From Aristolochia californica (taxonomy: Eukaryota; Streptophyta; Magnoliopsida; Piperales; Aristolochiaceae): a DNA stretch of 64,000 nt. The stretch lies in the NCBI GenBank assembly GCA_029961685.1, contig JARWKL010000008.1, positions 6,264,501 through 6,328,500 of the forward strand, given 5' to 3'. Shown one piece after another: positions 46,840-56,689 of this stretch (position 1 is the first letter of the stretch; each line of letters begins with the position of its first letter). A program made the translations under genes and the position numbers. A model generated the notes under the pieces. That model was not told the origin of the DNA, did no database searches, and saw only the letters and a list, made by a program, of their open reading frames with translations.

Positions 46840-47160
46840 TCAAAAATATTAAAAAAAAATTTGTTGGGAGTTCATGACAGAGGAAATTATTGTTATATTT
46901 ATTGTCAACCCCGTAAAAAATATCAAATTTATTTGTAGTTGGGAGTCCATGACGGCGGAACTTCATCCACATAAAAAATATCAAATTTATTTATGGTTGG
47001 GAGTCCATAACAGAGGAACTTCATCCCTGTCAAAAATATCAAAATTTTTGTGGTTGGAAGACCATGACGGAGGAACTTCATCCCCGTAAAAAATATCACA
47101 TTTTTGTGATTGGAAGTCCATGACGGAGGAACTTATTGTTATATTTATGTTACTTCCCCC
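46840..47160 (+). repeat. F minisatellite upstream of the polypurine tract
   Basis: Five degenerate units of about 55-60 bp, each with 'gttgggagtccatgacggaggaactt' and a 'gtaaaaaatatcaaattt' spacer, diverge by 10-20%. The inverse equivalent in H is at 35265-35590; one and a half units remain in the L body near 48790-48815. Confidence 0.88.
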
Positions 47161-47299
47161 CATTAATATCATATATTACTTTACACTTGAGAGTCGTTGT
47201 CATATGGAGGGACGCGGTGGTGGAGGTAGACACTTCAAAGCAATGTCTTAGCAGCTAGGAGTGATTTACTCTCACTAATATTATACCAGCTGGCCCTCA

Positions 47300-47429
47300 T
47301 GAACGAGAACACTAGTGTGAGGGGGGAGTGTTGGAAGATGAAGGCATATTATACAAAGACAGATTTTATATATCATTTGCAGCAAGCTGGGAGTTCATGT
47401 TGTTCTCTCACCCCCAACTTGAGGGGGAG
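47300..47429 (+). other. Duplicated polypurine/LTR boundary in F
   Basis: GAGGGGGGAG|TGTTGGAAGATGAAGG at about 47317-47343 imitates the real boundary GAGGGGGAG|TGTTGGAAGACAGG at 47421-47445, about 104 bp upstream. H (about 35172-35196) and L (about 44480-44497) have the same arrangement. Confidence 0.75.
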
Positions 47430-47859
47430 TGTTGGAAGACAGGGCCCAAGCCCACACGACCAGGAAGGCCCACATATCAAAGGGTATTAGAAGATGGGCA
47501 CAAGCCCATAAGACCAAGGAAGACCCATGGATCCAAGATATATAGAAGACGGGCTCAAGGCCCACAAATCAAGGAGAATGCCCATAGGCCCATATACATT
47601 ATTGGCAGGATGACAAATAAAGGGTCATCTCATAGAGATGGTATTGATGTAATTAAGCTAAAGTTTCAGGGTTAAAACCCTAAACCCTAAGTTCAGGGGT
47701 ATTATTGTAATATTATAGTTTCATAAATCTATAAATAGAGCTTCAAGGGGAGGGTAAGGAATAATCAATTCCATAACCCTTCTTCCTCCAGTTTTCTCCC
47801 AATGAGTTTCTTTCTCTTTTTCTTCATGAGCTAAATTCATAGAGTCTTAAAAATCTACA

Positions 47860-48819
47860 TTTTGCCAGTGATGGACAACGACCTGGTGCTCATTCCTATC
47901 GTAGCGTGGAGAGACGGAAAAGCTCGCTGTTGTTCTTATAAAATTCTGGAAGCGGGAAGTCGTTTATGTTGTCCAGCGCTGTTCGGGGAAGATGATACCA
48001 TTGCCGAAGAAGAAGAAGAAGACCATTGCAATTAAATTTCTCTGGTCTCCCTCTCTGTTCGGTGCCATGAGGAAGACAAAGCGGCATGACACCGTGAGGA
48101 AGAAAACCTTGTTGCCTGATTAATTTTTTATGCTTGCCTTCGGAGATAGCATTTTTGTTCTTCCGAGCTGTTGCTGTCTCTCTGTTTGGCCGACCGCGGG
48201 GAGGAAGATGGAAGCTCTGTTCGGCTGTCGGAGGATGACGAAGGCTCTGTTGATAAAATTTTCTTAAGTTAGGAAAAATTAAACCAACTGGTTCAGCGCC
48301 TGTTCCAGCCCAACCCGGACCGATATGGGTCAACCCCACAACCCAACAACCCAACAACCCGAGGCTGTCCTCCTAGCTACTGTTAAGCAGCACCAGTAGA
48401 CCAAGTCAACCTAGACTAACTCGGACTGAGTCAACTCAAGTCCGGGTCAATCTGATTCACGCCACTTATTTTTTGCCTCGGTATATGTGTTTGGACCAAG
48501 GCGTATACATATTTCTACAGCGACTCGTATAATGGTCTATTATTTGACTCAGTGCGACTTAGTAAAATTTCACTCTGGCTAGATTATTATTTTGAAGAAT
48601 TGATAGATTATTCCTTAGTCAGCATATTATTTGGTACATATATGTGCATTAGATTATTTCATGGGTCAATTTTACAAGGATTATTTTAGTTTGTGTTATA
48701 TGGGACCAAGCACATTACAGTTGTTGCTATTATGTCTCATTGGATGAGACATTATTATTGAAGAAGACGTGGCCTCAATATATATTACATCATTGTGACG
48801 GAGGAACTTATTACTACAT
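47860..48819 (+). other. Body of L, plus orientation
   Basis: Aligns with the F body at 46390-46830 and inversely with H: 'actcggactgagtcaac', 'gaagaattgatagattatt', 'gtcagcatattatttggt', 'atgagacattattattgaagaag'. It ends within the minisatellite. It has no protein similarity. Confidence 0.7.
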
Positions 48820-48919
48820 CCACTTGATTTTCTTATGGGCTTCAACCATCATACACCACTCTTAGGTATGTGGGTCTTCCTTGGTTATGTAGGCTTGGGC
48901 CCTATCTTCCAACAAGAAT

Positions 48920-50160
48920 AAATCATTGGTGACCCTCAAAGAAAAATCGCAACTAGAAGAGAACCTCATGAAACTATGACAAATAGTGCCTTCATTTCTC
49001 AAATAGAGCCCAATATCTTTGCATAAGCTAAAAATTATGTCTTTTGGATCATGGCAATGCAAGAAGAATTGAATCAATTTGAAATAAACAAAGTTTGGAC
49101 TCTAGTCATTGGAACTAATGGGTTTTTAGGAAAAAACATAATGAGGAAAACCAAGTTGGGTTAGTTGCCAAAGGATAAAACCAAGAAGAAGGTATTGATT
49201 TCGAAGAAACATATGCGCATGTGGTAAGACTAGAGACAATTCGAATCTTTTTAGCCTATGTTGGTCACATGAAGTTCAAATGATAATAAATGAATGTAAA
49301 TAGTGCATTCCTAAATGGGTACATTTACGAAGAAGTGTATGATGAACAACCCAAAAGGTTTTGAAGATTTGAGCACGCTTGACCATGTATACAAACTACA
49401 TAAAGCTTTATATGGGTTAAAGCAAGCTCCTAGAGCGGGGTATGAAAGACTTAAGTGAATTCTTAGAGAAAAATGGTTATAAGAGTGGTTGCATAGATAA
49501 GATTCTATTTACTAAGAACCATGATTAAAATTTGATTATCGTTCAAGTTTATGGGGATGATATCATATTTGGTTCTATAGACTCCTCTCAATGTCAAGAC
49601 TTTGCTAGTGTAACGAAGAATGAATTTGAAATGTGTTGAATGGGTGAACTCACATTCTTCCTTGGACTTCGAGTAATGCAAACCAAAAATGAAACTTTTT
49701 AAAATCATTCCAAATACACTAAAGGATTGCTTAATAGATTCAACAATGAATATCTTAAGTCAATCAGCATACCCATGAGTTCGTCCTTGAAATTTGACTC
49801 GAACAACTCCGATGGCCATAGATAAAAACCTCTATAAAAGCATGATACGATCCCTACTTTCCTTTTCAGCCAATGGATCGGATACTATGTTATCGTTATC
49901 CACTTGGAACATTGAAGTTAGGTCTTAGGTACTCACACTCTTAAGCCATTGATTTAATAGGTTACTCTGATGCAGATTTTCCCAGTTGCAAAATCGACAG
50001 AGAGGGTATGAGTGGCAGTTGCCAATTACTAGGAAATATGCATGTCTCTTGTTTTTTCAAGAAACAACACTCGATTTCGCTATCCACCATCGAAGCTGAA
50101 TACATTGCATGTGGAAGTTATTGTACTCAACTCCTTTGGAAAAAATAGCAGTAAGATGAT
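48920..50160 (+). pseudogene. J reverse transcriptase and RNase H
   Basis: In broken frames: 'WIMAMQEELNQFE' (49058), the 'NSAFLNGYI' segment (49295-49325), 'LYGLKQAPRA' (49408-49437), a 'VYGDDIIFGS' version of the polymerase box (49545-49575; the first Asp of the YVDD box aligns but Val is Gly), and an RNase H end 'TIEAEYIACGSYCTQLLW' (50090-50145). Many stops and frameshifts show it is much older than A-E. Confidence 0.85.
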
Positions 50161-50339
50161 AATGACTTAGAGCAAAGAGAAATTTCAGTTCATTAGGATT
50201 TGATTGATTCTCAAAGCCCTGAGGAAAACTATGCATTAACAACCCACCTTGATTCACTTAGGCTAATAAATATGAGTTTAAAGAACACATCCTAGATTAG
50301 TAGTGCCATAAGAGTGAAGTAGAAATCTAAATATTACAT

Positions 50340-50470
50340 TTCAGTCAGTCTACATTGGGCATTGATCAATCAATGCACATTGATAGATCAACCAACTTAA
50401 GTGATTGATCAATCAACCAACTTAAGTGATTGATCAATCAATCTAAATAGAATGATCGATCATTCATGGT
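50340..50470 (+). repeat. TGATCAATCA-rich tract with a tandem 27-bp repeat
   Basis: 'accaacttaagtgattgatc' is repeated in tandem (about 50391 and 50418) within a tract of ATTGATCAATCA palindromes. The same motifs fill the SIRE-like LTRs at 53630-54110 and 57350-57850. Confidence 0.85.
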
Positions 50471-50779
50471 GCACAATGAGAAGTTCAAGAGTTTTAAATG
50501 GATTTAACCCTAATCTCTTCACTCCAAATCATTTAAAAACTCTTTTCCAACCAAATCTTAGATCTCCAGGGCCCCCATTCCTCTTCCATTTCGATTTTTT
50601 CAACCTTTTCTCTCAAAAACTGAAATTTTACAATTGTTTGCAGAAATGTGATGGCAAAAAAAAAAAAAAAAAACCCAATCAAAAAGCAAGATGTTTGTGA
50701 TGAAATTTCGAATTGGCTTGAGCACTTTCACACTCGAAAACAACGATGTAAGTATTTTCAAAGCTTCGCCTAAAAAAGT

Positions 50780-51210
50780 ATTCTAGAGCCAAGTAATGTG
50801 GAAGTGCAGTTTATTAAGAGAGAAATTGAGGGATTTGTGGAGATGTTCTCACCCTAAGAATGGTTGTTGGGAAGAGATGAAGCCATATGCCCTCTTGTGA
50901 AGGTTTTCTACTCCAATATTAAAGTAGAAGAGCTTGGGCCCAACAATTTGAAGACAATCTCATATGTGAAGAAGACCACCATTTTAATTTAGTCTATGGA
51001 GCTGAACGGCCTCCTTGGCACCACATTCATAGGCATGATAGGATACGTCAAGAAAAACTGGCCAGTCAACCTTCACTCGAACTGCCCACAGAATATTCAA
51101 GACGCAATTCTATGTGTTTTCAGGCAGCAAGTGGGGAGTTCCTATGTGGTCAAGATCAAGGACCTCTAGATGGCCTTTTTATGTTGTGGAGACTAATTAA
51201 TGCCTTACGC
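50780..51210 (+). pseudogene. J extra ORF after pol (plant transposon-associated domain)
   Basis: This reads 'REIEGFVEMFSP', 'CPLVKVFYSNIKVEELGP' and 'SYVVKIKDL' with interspersed stops. It resembles the 'putative plant transposon protein' domain found in third ORFs of large plant retroelements. The region between, 50470-50780, includes an A18 run (50658-50675) and no clear gene. Confidence 0.5.
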
Positions 51211-51211
51211 T

Positions 51212-52338
51212 CATGCAATGGGAGTTGTGAGCAGATATATGAGTAATCCTGGTAAACAACATTGGGAGCAATAAAGTGGATTCTTAGGTATTTGAGAAGC
51301 ACTACAAACTTAGCCCTATGTTTCAGAAAGTCAGACTTGGGATTACAAGGTTATGTAGATGCTGACATGGCTGGAGACATTGATGGCAAGAAGAGTACCA
51401 TTGGATATGTATACACATTAGGTGGTACTAAATTTAGTTGGGTCTCTAAGTTGCAGAAGATAGTTGCTCTTTCCACCACTAAGGCAAAATATGTCACCGT
51501 GACTGCAGCCAACAAAGAGATGGTATGGCTGCAGTCTTTTTGGGAAAAATTAGGTCTCAAGCATGGGAAGAATGTATTATATTGTAACAATCGGAGTGCT
51601 ATTCATTTAGCAAAGAATCATGTTTATCATGTCAGGATAAAACACATACAGGTGTGTTATCACTTCATTAGATCGGTTCTGGAGGATGGAATCTTAGCAC
51701 TTGAGAAAATTCGAGTCAGAATCCAACTGATATGTTGATGAAGACTATTGCGATTGAGAAATTGAAGTTGTGTGCAACTTCAATTGGACTTCTCTCTTAG
51801 GATTGAGAAGTTGTTGCTGCTGAAAATGAGAAATTGATGATGAATTAGTCTCCAAGTGGGAGATTGTTAATTTTTCGAGCCTAATTAACACCGGAGTTGG
51901 TCACGGATCGACTTTCACATTAAGGTCACCATGGGGGTACAGAGGCGGAGTCCCTGTCCAATCCACGATATATTGAATGTTGTTTCATTAAGGGTAGTTT
52001 GGAAATTTCACTCTTGTAATGTGGTTGCCCTAGTATTCTATTTAAATTTGGGGGGGGGGGGGGGGTGCCACAATTAGGGTTTTATGATTTTAATCTGAGG
52101 AGCATCTGGAGTTGCAGTCTAAGAGGTTAGAGAGAAACACCTGTAAGTGAGAGATTTCTCTAGTAAACTATTTCATCTTTATAGTGGATTACTGTAGCGG
52201 CGAAAGATAGGACGTAGTCTCACCTTGAGGTGAACCTGTATAAATCTTGTTGTGCTTTTCTGTGCTTTCTTTTACCTTCTTCTGCATTTATTATTATTGC
52301 TCTCGTTAGTTTAGAATTAGGGCACCTAATTCCTAATA
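51212..52338 (+). mobile_element. 5'-truncated Tork-like copia fragment M (RNase H and 3' LTR)
   Basis: From 51212 the frame reads 'AMGVVSRYMSNPGKQHW', then a 158-codon open RNase H (51262-51738) with 'YVDADMAGDIDGKKSTIGY' and 'CNNRSAIHLAKN', a Tnt1-94-like sequence. Polypurine segment CCAAGTGGGAGAT precedes an LTR (51865-52338) with a 16-G run (52050-52065). It interrupts J's extra ORF. Confidence 0.82.
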
Positions 52339-52339
52339 G

Positions 52340-52740
52340 GCCCAATGGGGGATCATGGAGATAGTCACCCATGTCCTCAATTAGAGGAAGGAGACTTTTC
52401 TGGCTTCACCACCATCAACATTTTCTAGATGTGAGCAATTAACCAAAAGATACAACTGAATTTTGGGTATTTCATGGCTTCTCTGATGATGGATATAGCC
52501 ACTAGCTTGAGCGCGGATGGTTTACCCTTTACTCAAGAGATCATGTCTATCCTTTGACGATGTGGAGTTGAAACCACCTCATCTTCCACCAGCTGACTCA
52601 TTGCCTTAAAGGAGATTAGAACATTGTTGGACGCCATCCTAGAGACTCAAGAGCAGCTAAAGAATGGCCAAAACTAGATTCAAGCTGGCCTACTCAAACT
52701 CGAGAATATGGTACAGGCTATTCTTAGTTGCTCTACTCCA
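52340..52740 (+). pseudogene. J extra ORF, second half
   Basis: Reads 'MGDHGDSHPCPQLEEGDFSGF' and, later, a Leu/Glu-rich coiled-coil-like stretch ('TQEQLKNGQ'), in broken frames. 52740-53136 is AT-rich leader to the polypurine tract with no gene. Confidence 0.45.
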
Positions 52741-53152
52741 CTCTATTTGATGGATGCACCTTACCAGTCCTTAGGATCGTCTTCTTGCCCCCTTTTTGTA
52801 TTTACATATGCTAATACATTGCTTCTATTTCCATTTAAGCATTTTTAATTAGTAGACATTTTTGTAAAGATTGAAAATATATATGAAATGACATTCAAGC
52901 CAACGTTTTGATTACTCACATGTTTACTTTTAATATCTTTTTGAGAATGACAAAAGGGGGAAAAAGATAGCCTTAGACCCACAAGGCACACTAGAAGTTA
53001 AAAATTGAAAAGTAAATGATTAAAAAGAGATATGCAAAGTTTAAGGGGGAGCCAATTCACAAATTGCATTTTTTACTTAGCTCCAACCTTAGGATTGTGT
53101 ATTTTTAAAATGTTCAAAGTTAGGTTTTGCCCTCATAAAAAAGGGGGGAAAT

Positions 53153-54755
53153 TGATGACCGTAGGCTGATTCCCTTCTTGATTTTGAAAATAGCAAAACT
53201 TAATAGAGTTTATAAATTGCAAATTAACTATTTCAAATAATTTTCCTTCAAGACACATGTATTTCAAAGTCTTAAGATTCAAAACTAATCAAGCCACTCA
53301 AAAACCTCAAACTTCACTCTCAAGCCACTCAAAGACCCTAAACCCTAAACCTAATGGAAAGTCAACTCTTGAAGAAACACCCTTGGAAGATGAAGACAAA
53401 GTAAAGATTAAAGTTTAGGATGTACCGCGATATGTCAAAACTCTATCTTTGTAAAAGGGAGTTGTCCAAATCCTTCGATTTAAAGTACAATTCAAACTTG
53501 GATCTTTAGGACATACATTGCATTCGTACATGTTTTAAAAATATCATACACGTCTCTTGAACATGTTACATACACTTAGGATCATTTATTCACATGCATT
53601 TAAAGTCAATTTAGTTGAATTGGCACTAGAATGATTGATCAACATCTGCCAATGATCGATCATCTAGAAGTGCATAAGCCAAAATTATAAAGCATGATCA
53701 ATCAACCTAATTTGATTGATTGATCATCCAGAACCTGTCCAAATCGTGATATAAACCAAGTTCGATCATCCCCCTTGGACTAATAGATCAATACTATCCA
53801 AGAACAAGAATTTTCATTGAATGATCGACCAACCACATATCTGATCGATCATATAGAATCTTGCCAGTCAGGGATATTAAGCACAATCAATTAGAAGTTC
53901 ATTTATCGATCATACTTGGATTACACTACAAGAAGGAATTCTGATTGATTTATTACACCTTAGCAATGATTGTTCAACTTAAAATGTCAGACGTGAGAAG
54001 ATATTGATTGATCATATCATCGATCAATAAGACACATTCTAATAGAAATATAGCCATTATACATTAATTGATCGATCAATCACTTTACAACGATCTATTA
54101 GTGTAACATTGACTTTTGAAAATGGGCAAAAAATGGTTAGTTTGGCTTGAGGATCTTATAAATACCCACCAAACCTCCCAGAGAGAAGTTAATGAGAATT
54201 TATTAGCATACTCTAGAAAATTCTCATACTCTTTCTTCTATTCCTCTCCTTTGCATCTACATTAGACAAGCTCCAATGATTTCATTGTGCTGCAAAGATG
54301 GTTGCTTGGATCTCTCAAGGAGAAGGTACTCTTCAAATGTAAAAGGTGTAAGTGTTTTTCCTTTAATTAAAAATTTCTTTTCTGAAAGGTTTATCTAGAA
54401 CCTATTTTAATCTCAATAGAAATGGCCTAGCTAGAGTAAGAATCTAGCCAATCTCTTGGGAAGATTGATGTAAAAGCGTGCACTTGAGCTACACATGGTT
54501 TAAAGAGAGCTAGAATCTCTTTGATTTAAATTCCATGTATTTAAGCTAAAATAGTGGAATTTTCCAAGCATGGATTCTTGGGCGGTGAATACCAATAGGG
54601 GAACATTGATAAAAAAAATCTTGTGTTATCCCTTTCGTGTGTGAATGCTTTCTTGAATTTGAATGATTGCATGTTTTACATTTCCATGCCTTAGTTAAAT
54701 TTTAATTTTTATTTCTCAATTTACCCCTCTTGAGAAGCCAACATGATGTTGCATT
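53153..54755 (+). repeat. SIRE-like LTR shared by J (3') and a following element (5')
   Basis: On the left it adjoins J's polypurine tract AAAAAAGGGGGGAAAT (53137-53152). On the right it is followed by a degenerate primer-binding site TGGTGTTAGAGG (54761-54772), a leader and a gag. One LTR therefore serves as the end of one internal region and the start of another. It is about 1.6 kb and carries many TGATCGATCA-type motifs. The exact right edge is uncertain by about 15 bp. Confidence 0.6.
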
Positions 54756-55358
54756 GTAATTGGTGTTAGAGGCAATTTAATATAAGAATCATTTAGCGAC
54801 CCTAACATATTGAATTAAATATGAAGTGTAAAACATCGTGGAAGTGGATTAACAATCTTACAAAGAGGATTGTGAACCACTATAAATCTCTGTGTTCTTC
54901 GTGTTTTTCAATAATTGTAATTTTTCTTGAATTTAAGATTGCTATTGCACAATAAATTAATTGAGAAAGTGAACACACTTTAGGGTTGTGCAAAAGAAGC
55001 TAAAAAGAAGTCAAATTAGTAGCGAAGTTAACAAGCTTATTCATACTCACCCCTTCACGCGCATGTGCTAGGTTTGTTCCACGCCAAACCTTATAGTTAG
55101 TGAAAATTTCCAAAACAAGAGTTTTTGGATACATGATTGCCACTAGGGGAACATGAGCAAAAAAAATATCTTTGTGTTTTATTTTATATTTTTTGTGCTC
55201 CATATTTTAGTTTTTTCATTTTAATTCTACCTTAATGTAAGAATGACTAAAATTTTTTAGGACTCATTTCTGCCACTACCTCTCCCTCTAAAGTTGCCCG
55301 CTAAAAAGTGATTAGCAGGCAACAGATAGACTTAACAATCTAACTCTAGAAACCACTA
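54756..55358 (+). other. Leader of the second SIRE-like element
   Basis: Primer-binding site and untranslated leader. Contains a diverged partial repeat of the LTR motif 'aggggaacat' (55146-55160). No gene seen. Confidence 0.45.
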
Positions 55359-55721
55359 ATGGCAAGTGAAGAAAAGATGCCTCCCATGGAAGGCAAATAT
55401 GCCAACCGTTCACTTCTATTTAATGGGGTAAACCATTCTTATTGAAAAATAAGAATGAACTACTTCTTACAATAAATAAAATGAGATGTATTCCTAGCCA
55501 TCTTGGATGGCCATTCCTCCATTTTCAAACATGTATATGGAGAAAAGGTGGCAAAAGAAAATAATAAACTAAAAAATAAAGAGAAAACTAGATGAAGTAA
55601 ATTCTAAAGAAATAAATGTATCACTTTGTGCATTATGCCCAACAGTTCAATAATGTAACTACATATAAAACATCTAAAGAAATATGAGAAAATTAAATAT
55701 CACACATGAGGTTATAGAGAG

Positions 55722-55801
<80 letters not shown>

Positions 55802-56358
55802 TTGAGCAAGCCATTTAGTCCAATATAATGAATTAAAAGGAAACATAGTGAAATTAATTCATAATGAATTCAAGATGTCCCAACAAACTCTACAAATGTG
55901 TGAATTTATTTCGGCTTTTTTACCTAGTGATTTTACGCTACTCATCCAAGGGACAAAAGACCATTCTGATCCAATTAGTCACTTTCAAAAGAAGATCACC
56001 TCATAAATAATTTATTTTTGAAGTTAGAGTATATTGTCCTAGGAAAAGTAGTTTACGTGGATCGAGTTCCTAGGGATTGGTTGGAAAGTATGCTAGCTAC
56101 TTGGACAAGCTACATGGATTGCACTTCTACCCTTCATAAAGGGTTTAGGATTTAGGGAAAAAAATTTATCCTAGAATCTCCGAATGCAAGAGAAAGGATG
56201 AATGTTTAAAAGCTCTCCCTAAATCATAAGACGTGAGAAAAATAACAATTAGGGACAATACAAATTTTAGAAATATGAACTATAATGAATTAATTATTAG
56301 GTAGTTTATTAGCCTATGAAGTGGAATCAGATGAAAAATGGAATCAATTTGGTTGTTG
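55359..56358 (+). pseudogene. SIRE-like gag, decayed
   Basis: From ATG 55359 the frame reads 'MASEEKMPPMEGKYANRSLLF' and on to 'NHSY', then a stop where the conserved Trp of the 'YW..RM' gag motif is expected, then 'KIRMNYF'. A second gag segment 'LLAYEVESDEKWNQF' appears at about 56305-56352. In between there are frameshifts and a microsatellite. The rest of the element is missing. Confidence 0.7.
55724..55799 (+). repeat. Microsatellite (AT)n(AG)n
   Basis: About 16 AT units followed by about 22 AG units, inside the decayed gag. Confidence 0.97.
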
Positions 56359-56605
56359 TGTTGAATTTCTAGAAAAAGGAGAATTACTTCACTAACTAGT
56401 TATAATTTTGGTACAATGAGCCTCTATTTATAATAGAAAAAATGAGTAGAATCCAATTACAATTAAACTACCCTTGTTCCAGTTACACCCAGAGTTAAAC
56501 ATTAAAAGATAGTCCTAGAACAATTGAATAATTAAACATAAATAGAAGACTAACATAACTAAACACCTTTAACTAAGATTCTTCTATGAGACCTCCTCCT
56601 CTGTG
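56359..56605 (-). repeat. Partial LTR of the L family
   Basis: 'tgttgaatttctagaaaaag' to 'aagattcttctatgaga' aligns with the first 230 bp of the LTR at 44031. The outer part is missing. Confidence 0.75.
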
Positions 56606-56689
56606 ATGTGCAGCCCAGGTAGGTTCTCACCGGGGGGGTGGGTGTATGGTAATAGGGTTGTTGAATTGAATATTTCAAATTAAAAAAAA

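Larger units (their letters stand above)
44973..47859 (+). mobile_element. Non-autonomous LTR element F, complete
   Basis: 5' LTR 44973-45410 (438 bp), primer-binding site TGATATCAGAGC (45411-45422), 3' LTR 47430-47859 (430 bp), polypurine tract CTTGAGGGGGAG, and a perfect target duplication ttttg (44968-44972, 47860-47864). At 2,887 bp it has no gag or pol. The interior holds an antisense ORF, a CGAGTC/GGTCAAC-rich body, a minisatellite and a duplicated polypurine boundary. It is the youngest insertion in L. Confidence 0.93.
44031..48914 (-). mobile_element. Non-autonomous LTR element L with inverted body, hosting F
   Basis: 3' LTR is 44031-44388 on minus (TGTTGGAAGATAGGGC... to ...AATTCAACA), followed by polypurine region. 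The 5' LTR survives only as 48820-48914. Target duplication is ggaat (44026-44030) and agaat (48915-48919); J coding sequence continues in frame register across the pair. The body visible at 47860-48819 is in plus orientation, opposite to its LTRs. F is inserted at 44973-47859. Confidence 0.75.
28510..53152 (+). mobile_element. Old SIRE-like copia element J, host of a 25-kb nest
   Basis: Pieces of one plus-strand copia polyprotein occur in order: protease/GAG-pre-integrase and integrase start (29101-29926), integrase end (31617-31858), post-integrase linker (43694-44030), reverse transcriptase and RNase H (48920-50160), an extra downstream ORF (50780-51210, 52340-52740), polypurine tract (53137-53152) and LTR (53153 on). 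The gaps are insertions K, H, L and M. Assignment to one element rests on protein continuity and on target duplications at H and L. Assignment to SIRE/Maximus rests on the extra ORF after pol and is less certain. Confidence 0.75.

Noticed and set aside
47896..48357. 153-codon minus ORF
   Set aside because: Falls in the non-coding body of L; Pro/Arg-rich composition mirrors repeated motifs and no domain is recognisable.
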